In this document: positions 20,347 through 31,322 of the stretch, piece after piece
Layout of the letters: every line of letters starts with the position of its first letter
How positions within the stretch are numbered: the stretch's first letter is position 1
From: Yponomeuta sedellus
Taxonomy: Eukaryota; Arthropoda; Insecta; Lepidoptera; Yponomeutidae
NCBI GenBank assembly: GCA_934045075.1
Contig: OW203744.1
Location: 310,001 to 374,000 of the forward strand
DNA: 64,000 nucleotides
Direction: 5' to 3'
Notes under the pieces: model-generated
Database searches by the model: none
Told to the model about the DNA's origin: nothing
The model's input: only the letters and a program-made list of their open reading frames with translations
Program-made: the position numbers and the translations under genes

Positions 20347-20792
20347 GACAATGGTTGTTATTTTTGAACTAAAACTTTCGTAAGCACAACACATTGTAGA
20401 CTTTTAGTCCGGATTTACTTACGGGTGTTGTTCTACGGTTCTACGAAAGTGCAGTGATAGTGAATATCGAAATCGACACTGCAAGAACGAAGATGTCGTG
20501 AGCTGTGTCTGTGCCATCATGCCTAGTGGCATTGACGACGGGAAAGCAGTAGGCGCTGCGGCGCAAGCCAGCGGGAATCCCCCGCAGCCAGTGTCGGCAC
20601 CCGCCCCACCTATCTCGGCGCGGGCGCGCCGCGCGCTTGCCCGTAGTGTGAGACAAGCAACCGACGACGCGAGCTCCGTCTCTGCTCACCATGATTAAGC
20701 TCTGCGAATCGGAGCGAAACCTGGTCGGACTTTTCCGATATAACAACACCCGTAAGTAAATCCGGACTAAAAGCCTACAATGGTTGTTATTT
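20347..20792. mobile_element. GC-rich element with inverted ends and 16-bp direct repeats
   Basis: ACAATGGTTGTTATTT at 20347-20362 and 20777-20792 flanks the region like a target duplication. Inside, a 41-bp inverted repeat (20392-20432 and 20742-20782, one mismatch; core TTTAGTCCGGATTTACTTAC) brackets a GC-rich centre. The right arm runs into the second direct repeat. The centre has a 60-codon open frame rich in Ala, Arg and Ser (IMPSGIDDGK... ending SVSAHHD) whose relevance is unclear. It could be a retroposon with a 5' inversion or a TIR element. Confidence 0.55.
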
Positions 20793-21697
20793 GCCTCAAT
20801 TTGGTAGTCAACAAAGCAATAGCAGTACAATATCATTCCAGAGGTATAACCCGCGCAAATTAAATAGGCATCTCTCGCGAAGATCGAATCGCGCGAGGTG
20901 CCGAGTGAAGTGGCCGGGTTATACTATTGCGACGCGATTGATTGCTAGACTACCGATTGTGTGAATGAAACGATCATTACCGGACTAATATGACGCTATT
21001 GGACAACTATGCATTTTAGAGACTCGCCCCCCAGCCCATCTGGTGGAGGGCTTAAATTGTAATAGTTCATTGTATCTGTATATGGGCCCTTATGCCTGAA
21101 ATAAATAACTATTATTTTATTACTGATATAATTTTGAGAGATGAAACTACTAGCGTCTACAGTCTTACGTACTCGTATTGGTGGCCACTGCAAGCCAAAT
21201 CTACCCATTGTCAGGGAGGAAATATAGACGGAAAACGTTAAGTATACATATGGTGTTATTTTAAAAAACTCGATCCCTCTAAAACACTTCTCAAATGTTG
21301 TTTAAATAGTACACTAGAAAAAAAATTACTACACTTAAGTTAATTTCGATATAATTTAGGTTGATGGTATGATTACAACTAGCCGTTTTAGATTACATAA
21401 TTACATAACACAATCATCTTTTTAGGCAGCTTTTAAATGTCCTACAATATAACACGGGCCATTTTTTAGACCGAGAGAGATAATATAGGCTTAATCACAG
21501 CGCGTGTATACCGAGAATAGGCGAATTCGAGCGTTAAGATGTGAACACCTCAGACACTCAGGGTTCCTCACGATGTTTTTCTTTAACGTTTACTGCGAGA
21601 CATCCATAGGCTGTTTTATAATTTAAGAAAAACTAGAGCTTAATTTGCTTCTCAGTGTTAGACACTCCCAACGTTAAAAAGTCTTAGGTACGAAGCA
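20793..21697. other. Unassigned
   Basis: 20870-20925 contains TCTCGCGAAGATCGAATCGC followed by GCGAGG, a small imperfect inverted repeat. 21540-21610 resembles family X (CAGGGTTCCTCACGATG). Nothing else. Confidence 0.3.
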
Positions 21698-22035
21698 CTC
21701 GTGGTCTAGTGGAACCGAGTGACTGGAATCTATCACGGTCAGGTGCCCGGTGAGTGACCTTCCCGTGACTAACGCTAGTAGCATTTTTTCCGAGCGCTCC
21801 CGAACTTCGCAAGGCACCAAAAGCCGTTGGTGCCCGCTGACATGTAATGGCAGTCGTTAAGCCATGTCTGTCCTTATGGGCGGCTTGATAAATTCTGACA
21901 GTAAGGCCCGCCACTGTCTTACAATCCTCTACTAACCCGGACTTGGCCCCCATGGTGGAGTAAGGCCTAACCTATTTGCGATGCAGGAAGAGACCCGTGC
22001 CCCAGCAGTGGGGGCATACAAGGGTTGATATTGTA
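21698..22035 (+). repeat. Family B SINE with small deletion
   Basis: It starts CACTCGTGGTCTAGTGG and ends ACAAGGGTTGATATTG. About 30 bases containing the AACAACAGGCGC segment are deleted near 21735. Confidence 0.75.
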
Positions 22036-22566
22036 TAGCCACTAGATTCCACTAAAACACTCTGAAGACGTAGTTAAGGCCGGCTTACAAAATGAATTCC
22101 TGTCGTATACGGATACTAAGGCCGGTATTACAGAAGCGTACTCAAGCGCCAATCTCTACTTAAGACTAGTTTTGAGTATGGATTTAATTTTAGAACGTTA
22201 CTTGAGTCGAGATTCATCAAGCGCGACTCAACTGAGTAATAGCTAATTCGAGAACGATACTTGGGTAGCAATCTCTACTTAGTAAAGATCAAATCTGTAT
22301 TTACTCAAGTGTGGTCGGAACCACGCTTGAGAGTCGATCGGCCAGTTATTATAGTTGTCAATTTGGAATGTCTATTGCAAAATTCATATATTCGAAAACC
22401 TTGATTACTATGACGAAATAGTTAATGATAGCAGCAGCCCCTTAGGCATTTAAGGGACGCTGAAGACCCCTACTGCATGGATTCTAATAAGTGTTTATGT
22501 GCAAAAACAATTACATTAATATTGGGGTGGTTTCAATGAATAAATTTCACGCAACACAATCACTTC

Positions 22567-22812
22567 GCGAGCGCTTCCGTGCTTCGCAAGGAGCGTCAAG
22601 CCGTTGGTGCCGGCTGTCATATAATGGCAGTCGTTAAGCCATGTCAAAGGCCTTGTGGGCGGCTTGATAACTTCTGACTGTAAGACCCGCTACTGTCTTA
22701 CAATCCTCCACCAACCCGGACTTGGCCCCCGTGGTAGAGTATGGCTTAACTTACTTGCGATGTAGGAAGAGACCCGTGCCCCAGCAGTGGGGACATACAA
22801 GGGTTGATAATG
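22567..22812 (+). repeat. Family B SINE nested in family T
   Basis: It is flanked by AACACAATCACTTC at 22553-22566 and 22813-22826, a 14-bp target duplication that lies in the tail of the family-T copy. 5'-truncated; it ends GGGTTGATAATG. Confidence 0.85.
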
Positions 22813-22826
22813 AACACAATCACTTC

Positions 22827-23010
22827 ACCTGGTCCCAAACTAGGATATCCTGTACTTTGATAACCAGGCAAGAACGTCACAAACATGAAAGTACACCAAG
22901 ACTGTGCTCACTTGTACAAATATATAGGCCCAAAGTGGGAATCGAACTCACAAGCTCGGTCTTGGTAACCAAGCGCCTTAGCGGCTACGCCAACAAGACA
23001 GTCAAAAAGA
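22827..23010 (-). repeat. Family T SINE, nested
   Basis: - strand copy: ACCTGGTCCCAAACTAGGAT, AGACTGTGCTCACTTGTAC, GTGGGAATCGAACTCACAAG (B box) and GCTACGCCAACAAGACAGTC (head). Its tail is split by the family-B insertion. Confidence 0.8.
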
Positions 23011-23101
23011 GGAATAAATAAAATAATCAGTAAAACAATCTCAGCTTTTTTATTGCTCATAAATTTGTAACATAATTGACACATATTCTATAAATCCGCT
23101 G

Positions 23102-23957
23102 TGTTGAAGTTGAATTTTTATCTTCCTCGAGGAGGATCCTCTCCACTGTGGTGAAGTTAAAGTTTTATGTTCAACGAGCAGGTTCCTCTCCACTGCGGTG
23201 AGGTTGAAGTTTTATGTTCAACAAGCAGGTTCCTCTCCACTGCGGTGAAGTTGAAGTTTTATGTTCAATAAGCAGGTTCCTCTCTACTGCGGTGAAGTTG
23301 AAGTTTTATGTTCAACAAGCAGGTTCCTCTCCGCTGCAGTGAAGTTGAAGTTTTATGTCCAACGAGCAGGTTTCTCTGCACTGCGGTGAAGTTGAAGTTT
23401 TATGTTCAATAAGCAGGTTCCTCTCTACTGCGGTGAAGTTGAAGTTTTATGTTCAACAAGCAGGTTCCTCTCCGCTGCGGTGAAGTTGAAGTTTTATGTT
23501 CAATGAGCAGGTTCCTCTCTACTGCGGTGAAGTTGAAGTTTTATGTTCAACAAGCAGGTTCCTCTCCGCTGCGGTGAAGTTGAAGTTTTATGTTCAATGA
23601 GCAGGTTCCTCTCTACTGCGGTGAAGTTCAAGTTTTATGTTCAACAAGCAGGTTCCTCTCCGCTGCGGTGAAGTTGAAGTTTTATGTTCAATGAGCAGGT
23701 TCCTCTCTACTGCGGTGAAGTTCAAGTTTTATGTTCAACAAGCAGGTTCCTCTCCGCTGCGGTGAAGTTGAAGTTTTATGTCCAACGAGCAGGTACCTCT
23801 GCACTGCGGTGAAGTTGAAGTTTTATGTTCCATGAGCAGGTTCCTCTCCAACGCGATGAAGTTGAGTTTTTGTCTTCTACGAGGAGGACCCTCTCCACTG
23901 CAGTGAAGTTGACTTTTTATGTTCCACAAGGAGGATTCTTTCCACTATGGTGAAGTT
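23102..23957. repeat. 47-bp minisatellite, ~18 units
   Basis: The unit contains GGTTCCTCTCCACTGCGGTG, AAGTTGAAGTTTTATGTTCA and ACAAGCA. Spacing between successive ATG words is 47 (for example 23167 and 23214). From about 23440 to 23760 two variants alternate (CTCCGCTGCGG with TTCAATGAG, then CTCTACTGCGG with TTCAACAAG), forming a 94-bp higher-order repeat. The edge units are most divergent. 47 is not a multiple of 3, so it is not a coding repeat. Confidence 0.92.
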
Positions 23958-24589
23958 CCTTGTTCTCATTTTTCACATCTTGTTTCAAAACAGCGATGTT
24001 CAAATTAAACCACACCGACTATGTACAGATATTATTAATTTAATAAACTTAAATAAATAGACAGACGTCAAGAGAATTATTCACAAAATTTATCGACATT
24101 TGTTACGTTCCGTTCTGTACTCAAAGCGAATAAATAAACAAGAAGCGTGGACGTTTTTCTTCCTTTAAATATACGGTTCATTACAAACTAATAACTAAAT
24201 AAAGAAACTTTGAACATTTTATTTACGAATACATAAACATTATTTTAGTTTCCTCTGTATATTTGACATAATTTTCTAAGTTTCATCGTCACGTTTATGT
24301 AACATGCGTAAAACGGAATAAAAATCAACACTTGAATTTTTCTTGTCATAGAAAACAAACTTTGATCATAGACAATCTGATTGCAGTTCTGAATCTCTAC
24401 TTAAGCAATGATTGGCTGATCTCTACTCAAGAACTGTTTGAAAATAAAGGGAGTGCTTGAGCATCGATTCAGCGCTCAAGTAATGATTGGGCGATCTGAG
24501 ATCAATCTGTGCTTGAGCATCGTTCTGTAATACCGGCCTAAGAGCGTTTCAGTGAAATCGAGTTCTAGAGAGTACTTATAAATAAGCCC

Positions 24590-24745
24590 TTTAGGTATTA
24601 GTGGATAGAGCATTAGGGATCTAAAGACAAGCGGCGCGGGGCCAGCGGGCCGCGGCCGGCGGGGGCGACGACCCCGCATTGATCCCCGCGAACTGGGTCA
24701 CCGGCGCTCCGGGTTCGACGCCGGTCGGGGCCTACACCTAAGCCC
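24590..24745 (+). repeat. Interrupted tRNA-like sequence
   Basis: GTATTAGTGGATAGAGCATT (D-arm-like) is followed by a possible anticodon arm (GGGATCTAAAG), about 70 bases of very GC-rich DNA (GGCCAGCGGGCCGCGGCCGG), and then a T arm (CTCCGGGTTCGACGCCGGTC). It may be the head of an unknown SINE or a disrupted tRNA pseudogene. It lies just outside the Harbinger-like element. Confidence 0.35.
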
Positions 24746-26564
24746 GGCTCCATATTCTGAGACGGGACAATTAAAAACTGGCAAGGGGCCGTAAAATATG
24801 CCTTGTATTGTTTTACTCTCATACTTTTACCATCGAGTTGAGGAGGTGTGTTAGAACGACGTTAAGGGCGCTCAAAGGGCCCTAATTGCTTAAGAAATCG
24901 GATCTGCTTGCGAAAAGAAGAAGAATCGATCCAGCGAGCTTTCACAAGGCATCTTGCGTTTGTGTCTCTGGGAATTAGTCATAGATCCTCATACGACGCC
25001 CGAGCGTAGACAGATGCATGATTTAATAATCCTGAGCAAATTAATTAATGGCCGAGCGATTTGTGAAGATTAACTTGAACGTATCGATTTTAAGGTTCCG
25101 AGACCCAACTCCCGAATGAAACTATCGGCCATTTTCTCCTTGTAGAACTAACGTAGGCTTCAATGCACGATCAAATAGGATGCTCCGAACTTATAACGAG
25201 TGCTGGAGTAAATTCAATTTGGATATTTTTCACGACAGCCTTGGCACTTTTAATTCTAAATTAATTTCTAATATCTAAAAATTCTTATCTTACGTGGTAA
25301 CAACATCTATATTATCACCGTATTGTAATATTACATTTCTAGTTGTCTGCGTATATGTAAGTCTAAAAATGCTGTATATACCTTTAATTGGCATAATCGC
25401 TAGCCCTAAGTCACTTTTAGTATAAGTTTTATCATGTTTGCGTGCTTGCTGTTGGTGATAAGATGAATAAAATAAAAAATAAATAAAAAGAAATCTCTTA
25501 AAGTCATATCAATTCGTGGCAGTCCCAACGGCATCCTGGGGCTGTTAAATGACAGGGCAGATAGCCCGTTTTTGAAGCACCACTCCAAGGTGCATTTAAA
25601 TTAATTTATTAAAAAAAAAACGTTATCTTATTGTATCTTACTAACATAGACTAAGCTCGTACTAACAACTCTATGGATTTGTTTATCCGAATTAAACGTA
25701 TAATAATAATAATAAGGTAGATAGGTAACACTTTACTGTACATAAAGAAGGTTTTTTTTTAACCTAAGAGTACTGAATTGATAATTTAACTAAGTAAATA
25801 CGTAAGTAACGTTCTGTCTCGCTCTTTGCTGAGAAATTCGATGAGACGGCACTACAGTTAAGTATTTACTTAGCGAAAATCCTAATTCAGAAACGGGCCC
25901 TCTGGCGTTTGAAGCCGTTCTTAACCGCTAGAGGATAAGGTAAATTGAATTTAAAACATCGTGTGCACTATGTTTGTGAAATCAAAAACATTCATTCCAA
26001 ACAAAATTTACCATTCGAGCTTTTTTAATTTGTTCAAATTTGTTGTCTTGGTGTACTTTTTTTTAATTTGCTTTTTTCACGTCATATTGTTAAAACTTTT
26101 TCTTGCATTTTTTTCGGCCTAGCCCACAGGAAAAACGAGTCAAATCTTCGGAGCTAGCAAACTAAAAATTCGCAAATGTACGTAAGTTGGGGCACTAGGT
26201 TATTTGAAAAAAAAACATGGCTGAGAAAACACGGCGCTCGCGACCTCATAACTTCCGACAATGGCATCCGAAGAGATATTGCCGACCCGGCCAGACATAT
26301 CTTGGTCGTGGCTTCAACTTTATGGCATACCTACTAGACGCAGTCGTGGGGTACAAATCGATATTAATTAGACTTTGGTAGCGGAAAGCATACAGAGACT
26401 ACTACTTGATGAAAAAATCAACAGGCCCTGCTAAACTTTCCCGCAGTTCCTAGTAACACTAATAGTAGGTATATTTGTTTTCTGTTAACAGATGTCAATT
26501 GACCAAATTTCATTAAAAAGGTGACAGTAGCATTACTGTAATTTTTGCATGTAAATCGATATCT
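24746..26564. other. Unassigned, one dispersed repeat
   Basis: 25170-25255 (GGATGCTCCGAACTTATAAC, GAGTGCTGGAGTAAATTC, AGCCTTGGCACTTT) is repeated inverted at 28620-28720. The rest is AT-rich with no gene or recognised element. Confidence 0.35.
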
Positions 26565-26910
26565 ACTCTTTGTATGTCCCCACTGCTGGGGCACGGATCT
26601 CTTCCTATACCCTAGGAAAGTTAGGCCATACTCTACCACGGAGGCTAAGTCCGGGTTGGTGGGGGATTGTAAGACAGTAGATAGCGGGCCTTACTGTCAG
26701 AACTTATCAAGCCATCCATAAGGCCTCTGACACAGCTTAACGACTGCCATTACATGACAGCCGGCACAAAAGGATGCCTTGCACAGTAGCGCTGGGAAAA
26801 AATACCACTAGCGGCATTAACGACGGTCACCCATCCTGTACCTGACCGCGGCTGTTGTTGCTTAACTCAAATGGTGGATTCCAATAACTCTGTAGACTAG
26901 GCCACAAACG
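26565..26910 (-). repeat. Family B SINE, full length
   Basis: It runs TATCTACTCTTTGTATGTCC to GACTAGGCCACAAACGCT, old and mutated (for example ATACCCTAGG for the usual ATCGCAGG). Confidence 0.7.
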
Positions 26911-27029
26911 CTGCATAAATAAATGAATGAATCGAATTGTTAACACGAGATAGCAGGGCTTAGTGATCCCAATTAAATAGCCACACTCAGAATTTTTCTG
27001 TAAAATCAATCTAAAAATTAATGGTTTAT

Positions 27030-27269
27030 AAAAACCTATTTAGATAGACAGAGAGTAATGTACGTATGTAATACAGAGTTCAAAATTAGACAAACACTAC
27101 AGTAAAGAGGTTCGAAGTTTCACTAAGTCGCCCATTAGCTTAGTTGGGAGAGCGCTGGCACGGTTAGCTAGAGGTCGCGGGTTCAAGGCCCGGAATGGGT
27201 GGAATTTTTAGCCTCTAAATAGGATTTTAAAATTGTCCTTAGCACGGGTTAGTGCATTAAAAATAATAC
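27030..27269 (+). repeat. Family A insertion with inverted start, 13-bp TSD
   Basis: ATTAATGGTTTAT flanks it at 27017-27029 and 27270-27282. The first ~15 bases (AAAAACCTATTTAGA) are inverted 3' body; the rest is sense leader remnant, tRNA-like part (AGCTTAGTTGGGAGAGCGC) and full tail. Confidence 0.75.
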
Positions 27270-27434
27270 ATTAATGGTTTATGTTTATAGTTTATGCTTA
27301 TACACAAACGATCAATTGAATTTGATAGTGTTTGCGCCAAGTCTGTGTGATAGACGCGTAACTTGATCGTGTATGATCCCACCGAACCCTTGACAGCAAG
27401 ACATGACGTCGTTATAAGCAGACATCTCCAATTG

Positions 27435-28095
27435 CACGATGTTTTCCTTCACCATTAGTGTGTGGTACTGAGAAGGAACGCTCGTGGCCTAAGCGAACCG
27501 AGTGATTGGAATCAATCATTTCGTTAAGCAACAACAGGCGCGGTCAGGTACAGGAATGGAATGGCACGGAAGCGCTCGGAAAAATGCCACTAGCGGTAGT
27601 CACGGGACGCTCACCGTGACTACCGCTAGTGGCATTTTTCCGAGCGCTTCCGTGCTTTGCAAGGCACGTTAAGCCGTTGGTGCCGGTTATCATATAATGG
27701 CAGTCGTTAAGCCATGTCAGAGGCCTTATGGGCGGCTTGATAACTTCTGTCAGTAAGGCCCGCCACTGTCTTACAATCCTCCACCAACCCGGACTTGGCC
27801 CCCGTGGTGGAGTATGGCAAACCTTCCTGCGAGGCAGGAAGAGACCCGTGCCCCAGCAGTGGGGATATACAAGGGTTGATAACGAACTGAGAAGGAAATC
27901 ATGAGGAAACCCGTGTCTTGGTTGGCTCCGTAGGTATTGATAGTTTTTCCAGTAGGCTAGGCCGACAAAGTCAAGATGGTAAGCGTGCTGGGGAAGCCTG
28001 CACCATCTAATTAACAATGTCCCAGGCACTGCAGCGTCTGAGTGGTCCCTTCACCCCTCTAGTGTGAGTGAAGGTGCTACTGGACGCTCTATAAT
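27435..28095 (+). repeat. Family W SINE, split by family B
   Basis: 27886-28095 is sense family W (GAGGAAACCCGTGTCTTGG, GAGTGGTCCCTTCACCCCTC). 27435-27466 is W-like but in the opposite sense (GATGTTTTCCTTCACCATTA), so the W copy already had an inversion before B landed between the two parts. Confidence 0.65.
27479..27885 (+). repeat. Family B SINE, reference copy, 12-bp TSD, internal inversion
   Basis: ACTGAGAAGGAA at 27467-27478 and 27886-27897 fixes both ends: CGCTCGTGGCCTAAGCG at the start and GGGTTGATAACGA at the end. Near 27555-27660 the segment GGAAGCGCTCGGAAAAATGC to GGGACGCTCACC is followed at once by its inverse, giving a 50-bp-arm hairpin not seen in other copies. Confidence 0.9.
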
Positions 28096-28261
28096 TAATT
28101 TTTAGTTTATTTGTTAGGTACGTTAAGCTAGAAACATGACAAAGCTTATAATAAATGTGACTTAAGGCTAGCGATTTTGACAATTAAAGGTACACGCAGC
28201 ATTGTAGACTACTTGTATGAATACTAAGACATTTTAGAGAGTACTTTATATGGAAACAAAT
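28096..28261. other. Unassigned AT-rich stretch
   Basis: Nothing recognisable. Confidence 0.3.
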
Positions 28262-28380
28262 TAGAACTATGAAAGGTTGTTTGGAAGAGATCACTTTTAG
28301 TGATAAGGCCGCCGACTGTAGTTTTAGGTTAAGAAATATCCGTGTAATTTCCTTTTTATGTGCAATAAAGTGTTCTCTAT
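28262..28380 (-). repeat. Family F repeat, - strand
   Basis: AAAGGTTGTTTGGAAGAGAT and CACTTTTAGTGATAAGGCCG are the complement of the copies at 3880-4030 and 45395-45545. The copy reaches further 3' (GTGCAATAAAGTG), suggesting a polyadenylation-type signal on the + side. Confidence 0.5.
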
Positions 28381-29224
28381 TTAAATATAATATTCTAATA
28401 TGGTGCTATTGTAGATTTTATTATTAACTAGCTGTTCCGGTGAACTTAGTGCAGCTAAAGTTTACGTATTATCTCCATATTTTCTTACCATTTAAACCTT
28501 CCCTGGAGTTCCACAAAAATAAAAAAAAACAAAAATCAGCCAAATAGGGCCAGCCGAACTCGGGTTTTAGTGAGACTAACGAACAGCAATCCATTTTTAA
28601 AAGACTTAGGTAAGAATATATAGATTTTGGAAATGAAAGTGCCAAGGCAGTCAAGCAAAATATCCAAGTTGAAATTTCTCCAGCACTCATTATAAGTTCG
28701 TTGGAGCGTCCTATTTAATGGTAATCATCTCGTTAGGTAGACGCAAAGGCCAAAGATTTCCTCAATTGCAACGGATCGTTTTAACAAGACACCTCGACAC
28801 CTCCTAGGGACACAATACGAGTATCCATTATACTCAAGTGCTAGGTTGCTCTCTACAAGGGCTATATTATCCTTCATTCTCAGCCCAAAAAAACAAGAGA
28901 AGCGCCTTAGAAGGCACTCCTATGTGGCTGTCATTAACCACAGGCGAAGCCCCTTGACCTGGATTTTTTGGAGCTGTAAGCCGAGATATGTACCCTCCTC
29001 GCGGAAAATACCTTTGTGTTTATACAATCCTTTCGTCCATTTCGTATTTGTATATGTCACAGTCAACACTAGTTTTTACTGCTAAATTCAGTTAAAAGTA
29101 GTTTTGTCTGAAGCTTCCATTTGTCCATAGGTTGAACATGTAAGACCGAAACCAACTCGACATTGTTGGATGCATATCAGAATTTAACTTTATTTTTCAG
29201 TCTATACAGTTTTATTAGTCAAGT
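28381..29224. other. Mostly unassigned
   Basis: 28620-28720 is the inverted partner of 25170-25255. 28840-29090 has an open frame but no recognisable product. Confidence 0.3.
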
Positions 29225-29495
29225 TCAGTTTGCTGTGTGATGTCAGCCTAGAGAATAGCACCAACCCAAATTTTTCCCGCGGGTGTCGTAAAAGGCGACT
29301 AAGGGACACAAACCGGGGGGTGGGCAGCAGCGCCCCCTTCAGTACAATTCCACCAAACTGCGATCCCCAACCCGCATGCCCAGCGTGGGGATTATGGGCA
29401 TTACTCCCCAATGATGGCACAACCTTGCGCTATGGCGCTCATTAGGGGAGGGCTACGTCCAGCAGTGGACTAATATAGCCTGAAGAAGAAGAAAA
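29225..29495 (+). repeat. Family C retroposon 3' end, sense
   Basis: It runs GTGTGATGTCAGCCTAGAG to the tail GCCTGAAGAAGAAGAAAAAG. It holds GCGGGTGTCGTAAAAGGCGA, CAGCAGCGCCCCC, CCCAGCGTGGGGATTATGGG and GTCCAGCAGTGGACTAATAT. The GAAGAA tail marks the 3' end of a retroposon. Confidence 0.75.
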
Positions 29496-29699
29496 AGAAC
29501 AGTCAAAACTAGTTTTGACTATGACATGTACAAATACGAACCGATTGACCGTTTAAGACTTCTGTCCGTAACATTTATTCGTACAAATTAAAGAATTCTT
29601 CAACAAGATTTATGAAGACTTATATCAGTTACCGGAGCATCGGAGGTAACGCTTAAGAAATGTCTGTCTTCTTCATGTCATCTTCTGTCCGATTGGTAG

Positions 29700-29840
29700 A
29701 ATAACCATCATCATCAACCCATTACGGCCCCACCGAGGGGCACGGGTCTCTTCCCTAAAGATGGTATAGGCCATATTCCACCACGAGAGCCAAGTCCGGA
29801 TTGGTGGAGGCTTGCAATACTAGTGACTGGTCTTACTGTC
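29700..29840 (-). repeat. Family B-like divergent SINE
   Basis: ATCATCATCAACCCATTACG, GGGCACGGGTCTCTTCCC and CACCACGAGAGCCAAGTCCG follow the B 3' end but with a distinct subfamily sequence, also seen at 48680-48890 and 63485-63590. Confidence 0.6.
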
Positions 29841-29879
29841 TATTAAAAGGTATTTAGAGGACGATTTGAAAATTAAACA

Positions 29880-30125
29880 TTACGTACATTAGCGAATTTG
29901 TAGTCGCAATACCACAGCTAACGGTGAAGGAAAACATCGTAAGGAAATCCGTGGCTTGGTGGGCGGCTCCGAACGTATTGACTAGTCTTTCCTGTGGGCT
30001 AGGCCAATTAAGCTGTCAGGATTGTATAGGTGCTGGGCAAGCCTACACCATCTATAAAAACATGTCCCAGGCACAATAGCGTTGGAGTGGTCCCTTCACC
30101 CATCTAGTGTGAGTGAGGTGTCTAG
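29880..30125 (+). repeat. Family W SINE without head
   Basis: ACGTACATTAGCGAATTTGT to CATCTAGTGTGAGTGAGGTG; the tRNA-like head is missing. A family-T copy follows directly. Confidence 0.7.
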
Positions 30126-30134
30126 TGTTCACAC

Positions 30135-30350
30135 ATTCATGACTGCCTCTTTGGTCTCGGCGTTAAAGCGCTTGGGTGCCAAGAGGTACCCTAGGGTTCG
30201 ATTCTCTCTGGGGGCTTCCGTACATACGTACAAGTGGCCTCGGTCTGGGTGTATTTTCATATTTGTGACTTCCTTGCCTGTTACCATAGTACAAGGTGTC
30301 CTAGTTTGGGACCAGGTCCAGTCATTTTGTTGTGCGGAAGTTATTAAGAT
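30135..30350 (+). repeat. Family T SINE
   Basis: GACTGCCTCTTTGGTCTCGG (head), GGGTTCGATTCTCTCTGGGG (B box), GTGGCCTCGGTCTGGGTGTA, ACCATAGTACAAGGTGTCCT. Confidence 0.75.
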
Positions 30351-30612
30351 GAGGAATCATTTCTGAGTTGAAAAGTCCGTTAATTCAGCATTTTTTTTAA
30401 AAAAAGAATGTGGAGTTTCTTTGATGGTTTCATTTGCACATGAAACGAACAACTTTGACGTTCATCAAGTAGACATTTTGTTGTTGTAATGAATAAACAT
30501 AATGATTAATTTGCTTTGAAGTTTCATATGTTCTTAGCGGCTTTGATGATAAAATCCTCTTCCGGTCCTCACTTAAGTCAAGAATCGCCAAGCTCCTATA
30601 GAGCCTCCTTCA

Positions 30613-30918
30613 GAGTGCTTAGTGCGAGTTTTTAACTACTCGATCGCGTTAACGTAAACTCATATTTCTATGGCATCGAGGAAGCGCCACCTAGCGGCAA
30701 GTATGGAAATTAAAATTGCTGAGTGCGAGTTGTAATGGTTTACGTTGAGAAGTGAATACGTTTACCAGCCAAAACACGAATAAACGCGAGAGCAAGTTGT
30801 ACTGTGACAGCGTTTTGCCAGCTCGAACGGTTAACTTACTCATACTCACTACTCAATGCTCGATTAACGTGGTAGTAAAGTTATTCGATTGGATCTGTCA
30901 AACTCGCACTAAGCACTC
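30613..30918. mobile_element. 306-bp TIR element (MITE-like)
   Basis: GAGTGCTTAGTGCGAGTTT at 30613 and its complement ending at 30918 are perfect inverted ends. It is non-coding; the interior contains CGCCACCTAGCGGCAAG and a second GAGTGCGAGTT word. Target duplication not resolved. Confidence 0.65.
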
Positions 30919-31102
30919 AGTTAATAATTGGAAAGGCATTCGAGGAATAGAATAACTCTACAACTCACCCCTCTTCCAAAGGAAATGATAGCAGTAGTAC
31001 AAAAAGTGCTATTTCCGTAATAACCCGACTGCGGTGGATTTCAAAAGAAGGGTAATGTGATTGGCTCATATGTATGTATGTATGTATGTATGTATATATG
31101 TA

Positions 31103-31290
31103 TGAAATGAAATGAAATGAAAAGGTTTTATTCAAAGTAGCACAGAAACTGCGGCTTAATGAACGTTACAATTCAAACTAGGTGTCCATTTCAAAATCTA
31201 GATCATTTAGGAGAAAAAATGGACAAAAAAACTCCTAACTTAGTCTTTTCAAAAGTCCTTAATTAACATAGTTTACATAATTATTTTAAA
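31103..31290 (-). repeat. Family G retroposon, - strand
   Basis: TGAAATGAAATGAAAAGG (tail), TTTTATTCAAAGTAGCACAG, GAACGTTACAATTCAAACTA and GGAGAAAAAATGGAC. On the - strand the order is body, AATAAAA, (ATTTC)n. A short ATGT tract (31073-31098) lies on its 3' side. Confidence 0.65.
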
Positions 31291-31291
31291 C

Positions 31292-31322
<31 letters not shown>

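Larger units (their letters stand above)
22120..24538. mobile_element. Harbinger-like non-autonomous element, 2.4 kb
   Basis: GGCCGGTATTACAGAA at 22120 and its exact complement ending at 24538 form 16-bp terminal inverted repeats, flanked by TAA on both sides (22117-22119 and 24539-24541). A three-base TWA duplication and GG-starting ends fit the PIF/Harbinger superfamily. Both subterminal regions are dense in CTCAAG/CTTGAG words, possible transposase-binding sites. There is no transposase; the interior holds a nested T SINE, a nested B SINE and a 47-bp minisatellite. Confidence 0.75.

Noticed and set aside
23102..23957. CRISPR-like array
   Set aside because: Direct 47-bp repeats without unique spacers, in eukaryotic DNA; a minisatellite.
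24476..24822. GC-rich - strand ORFs
   Set aside because: Shadows of the GC-rich patch beside the tRNA-like sequence; no start context, domain or splice sites.
29230..29445. Pro/Cys-rich small protein, also at 52846-53037
   Set aside because: Both are family-C repeat sequence in sense orientation; no independent gene evidence.
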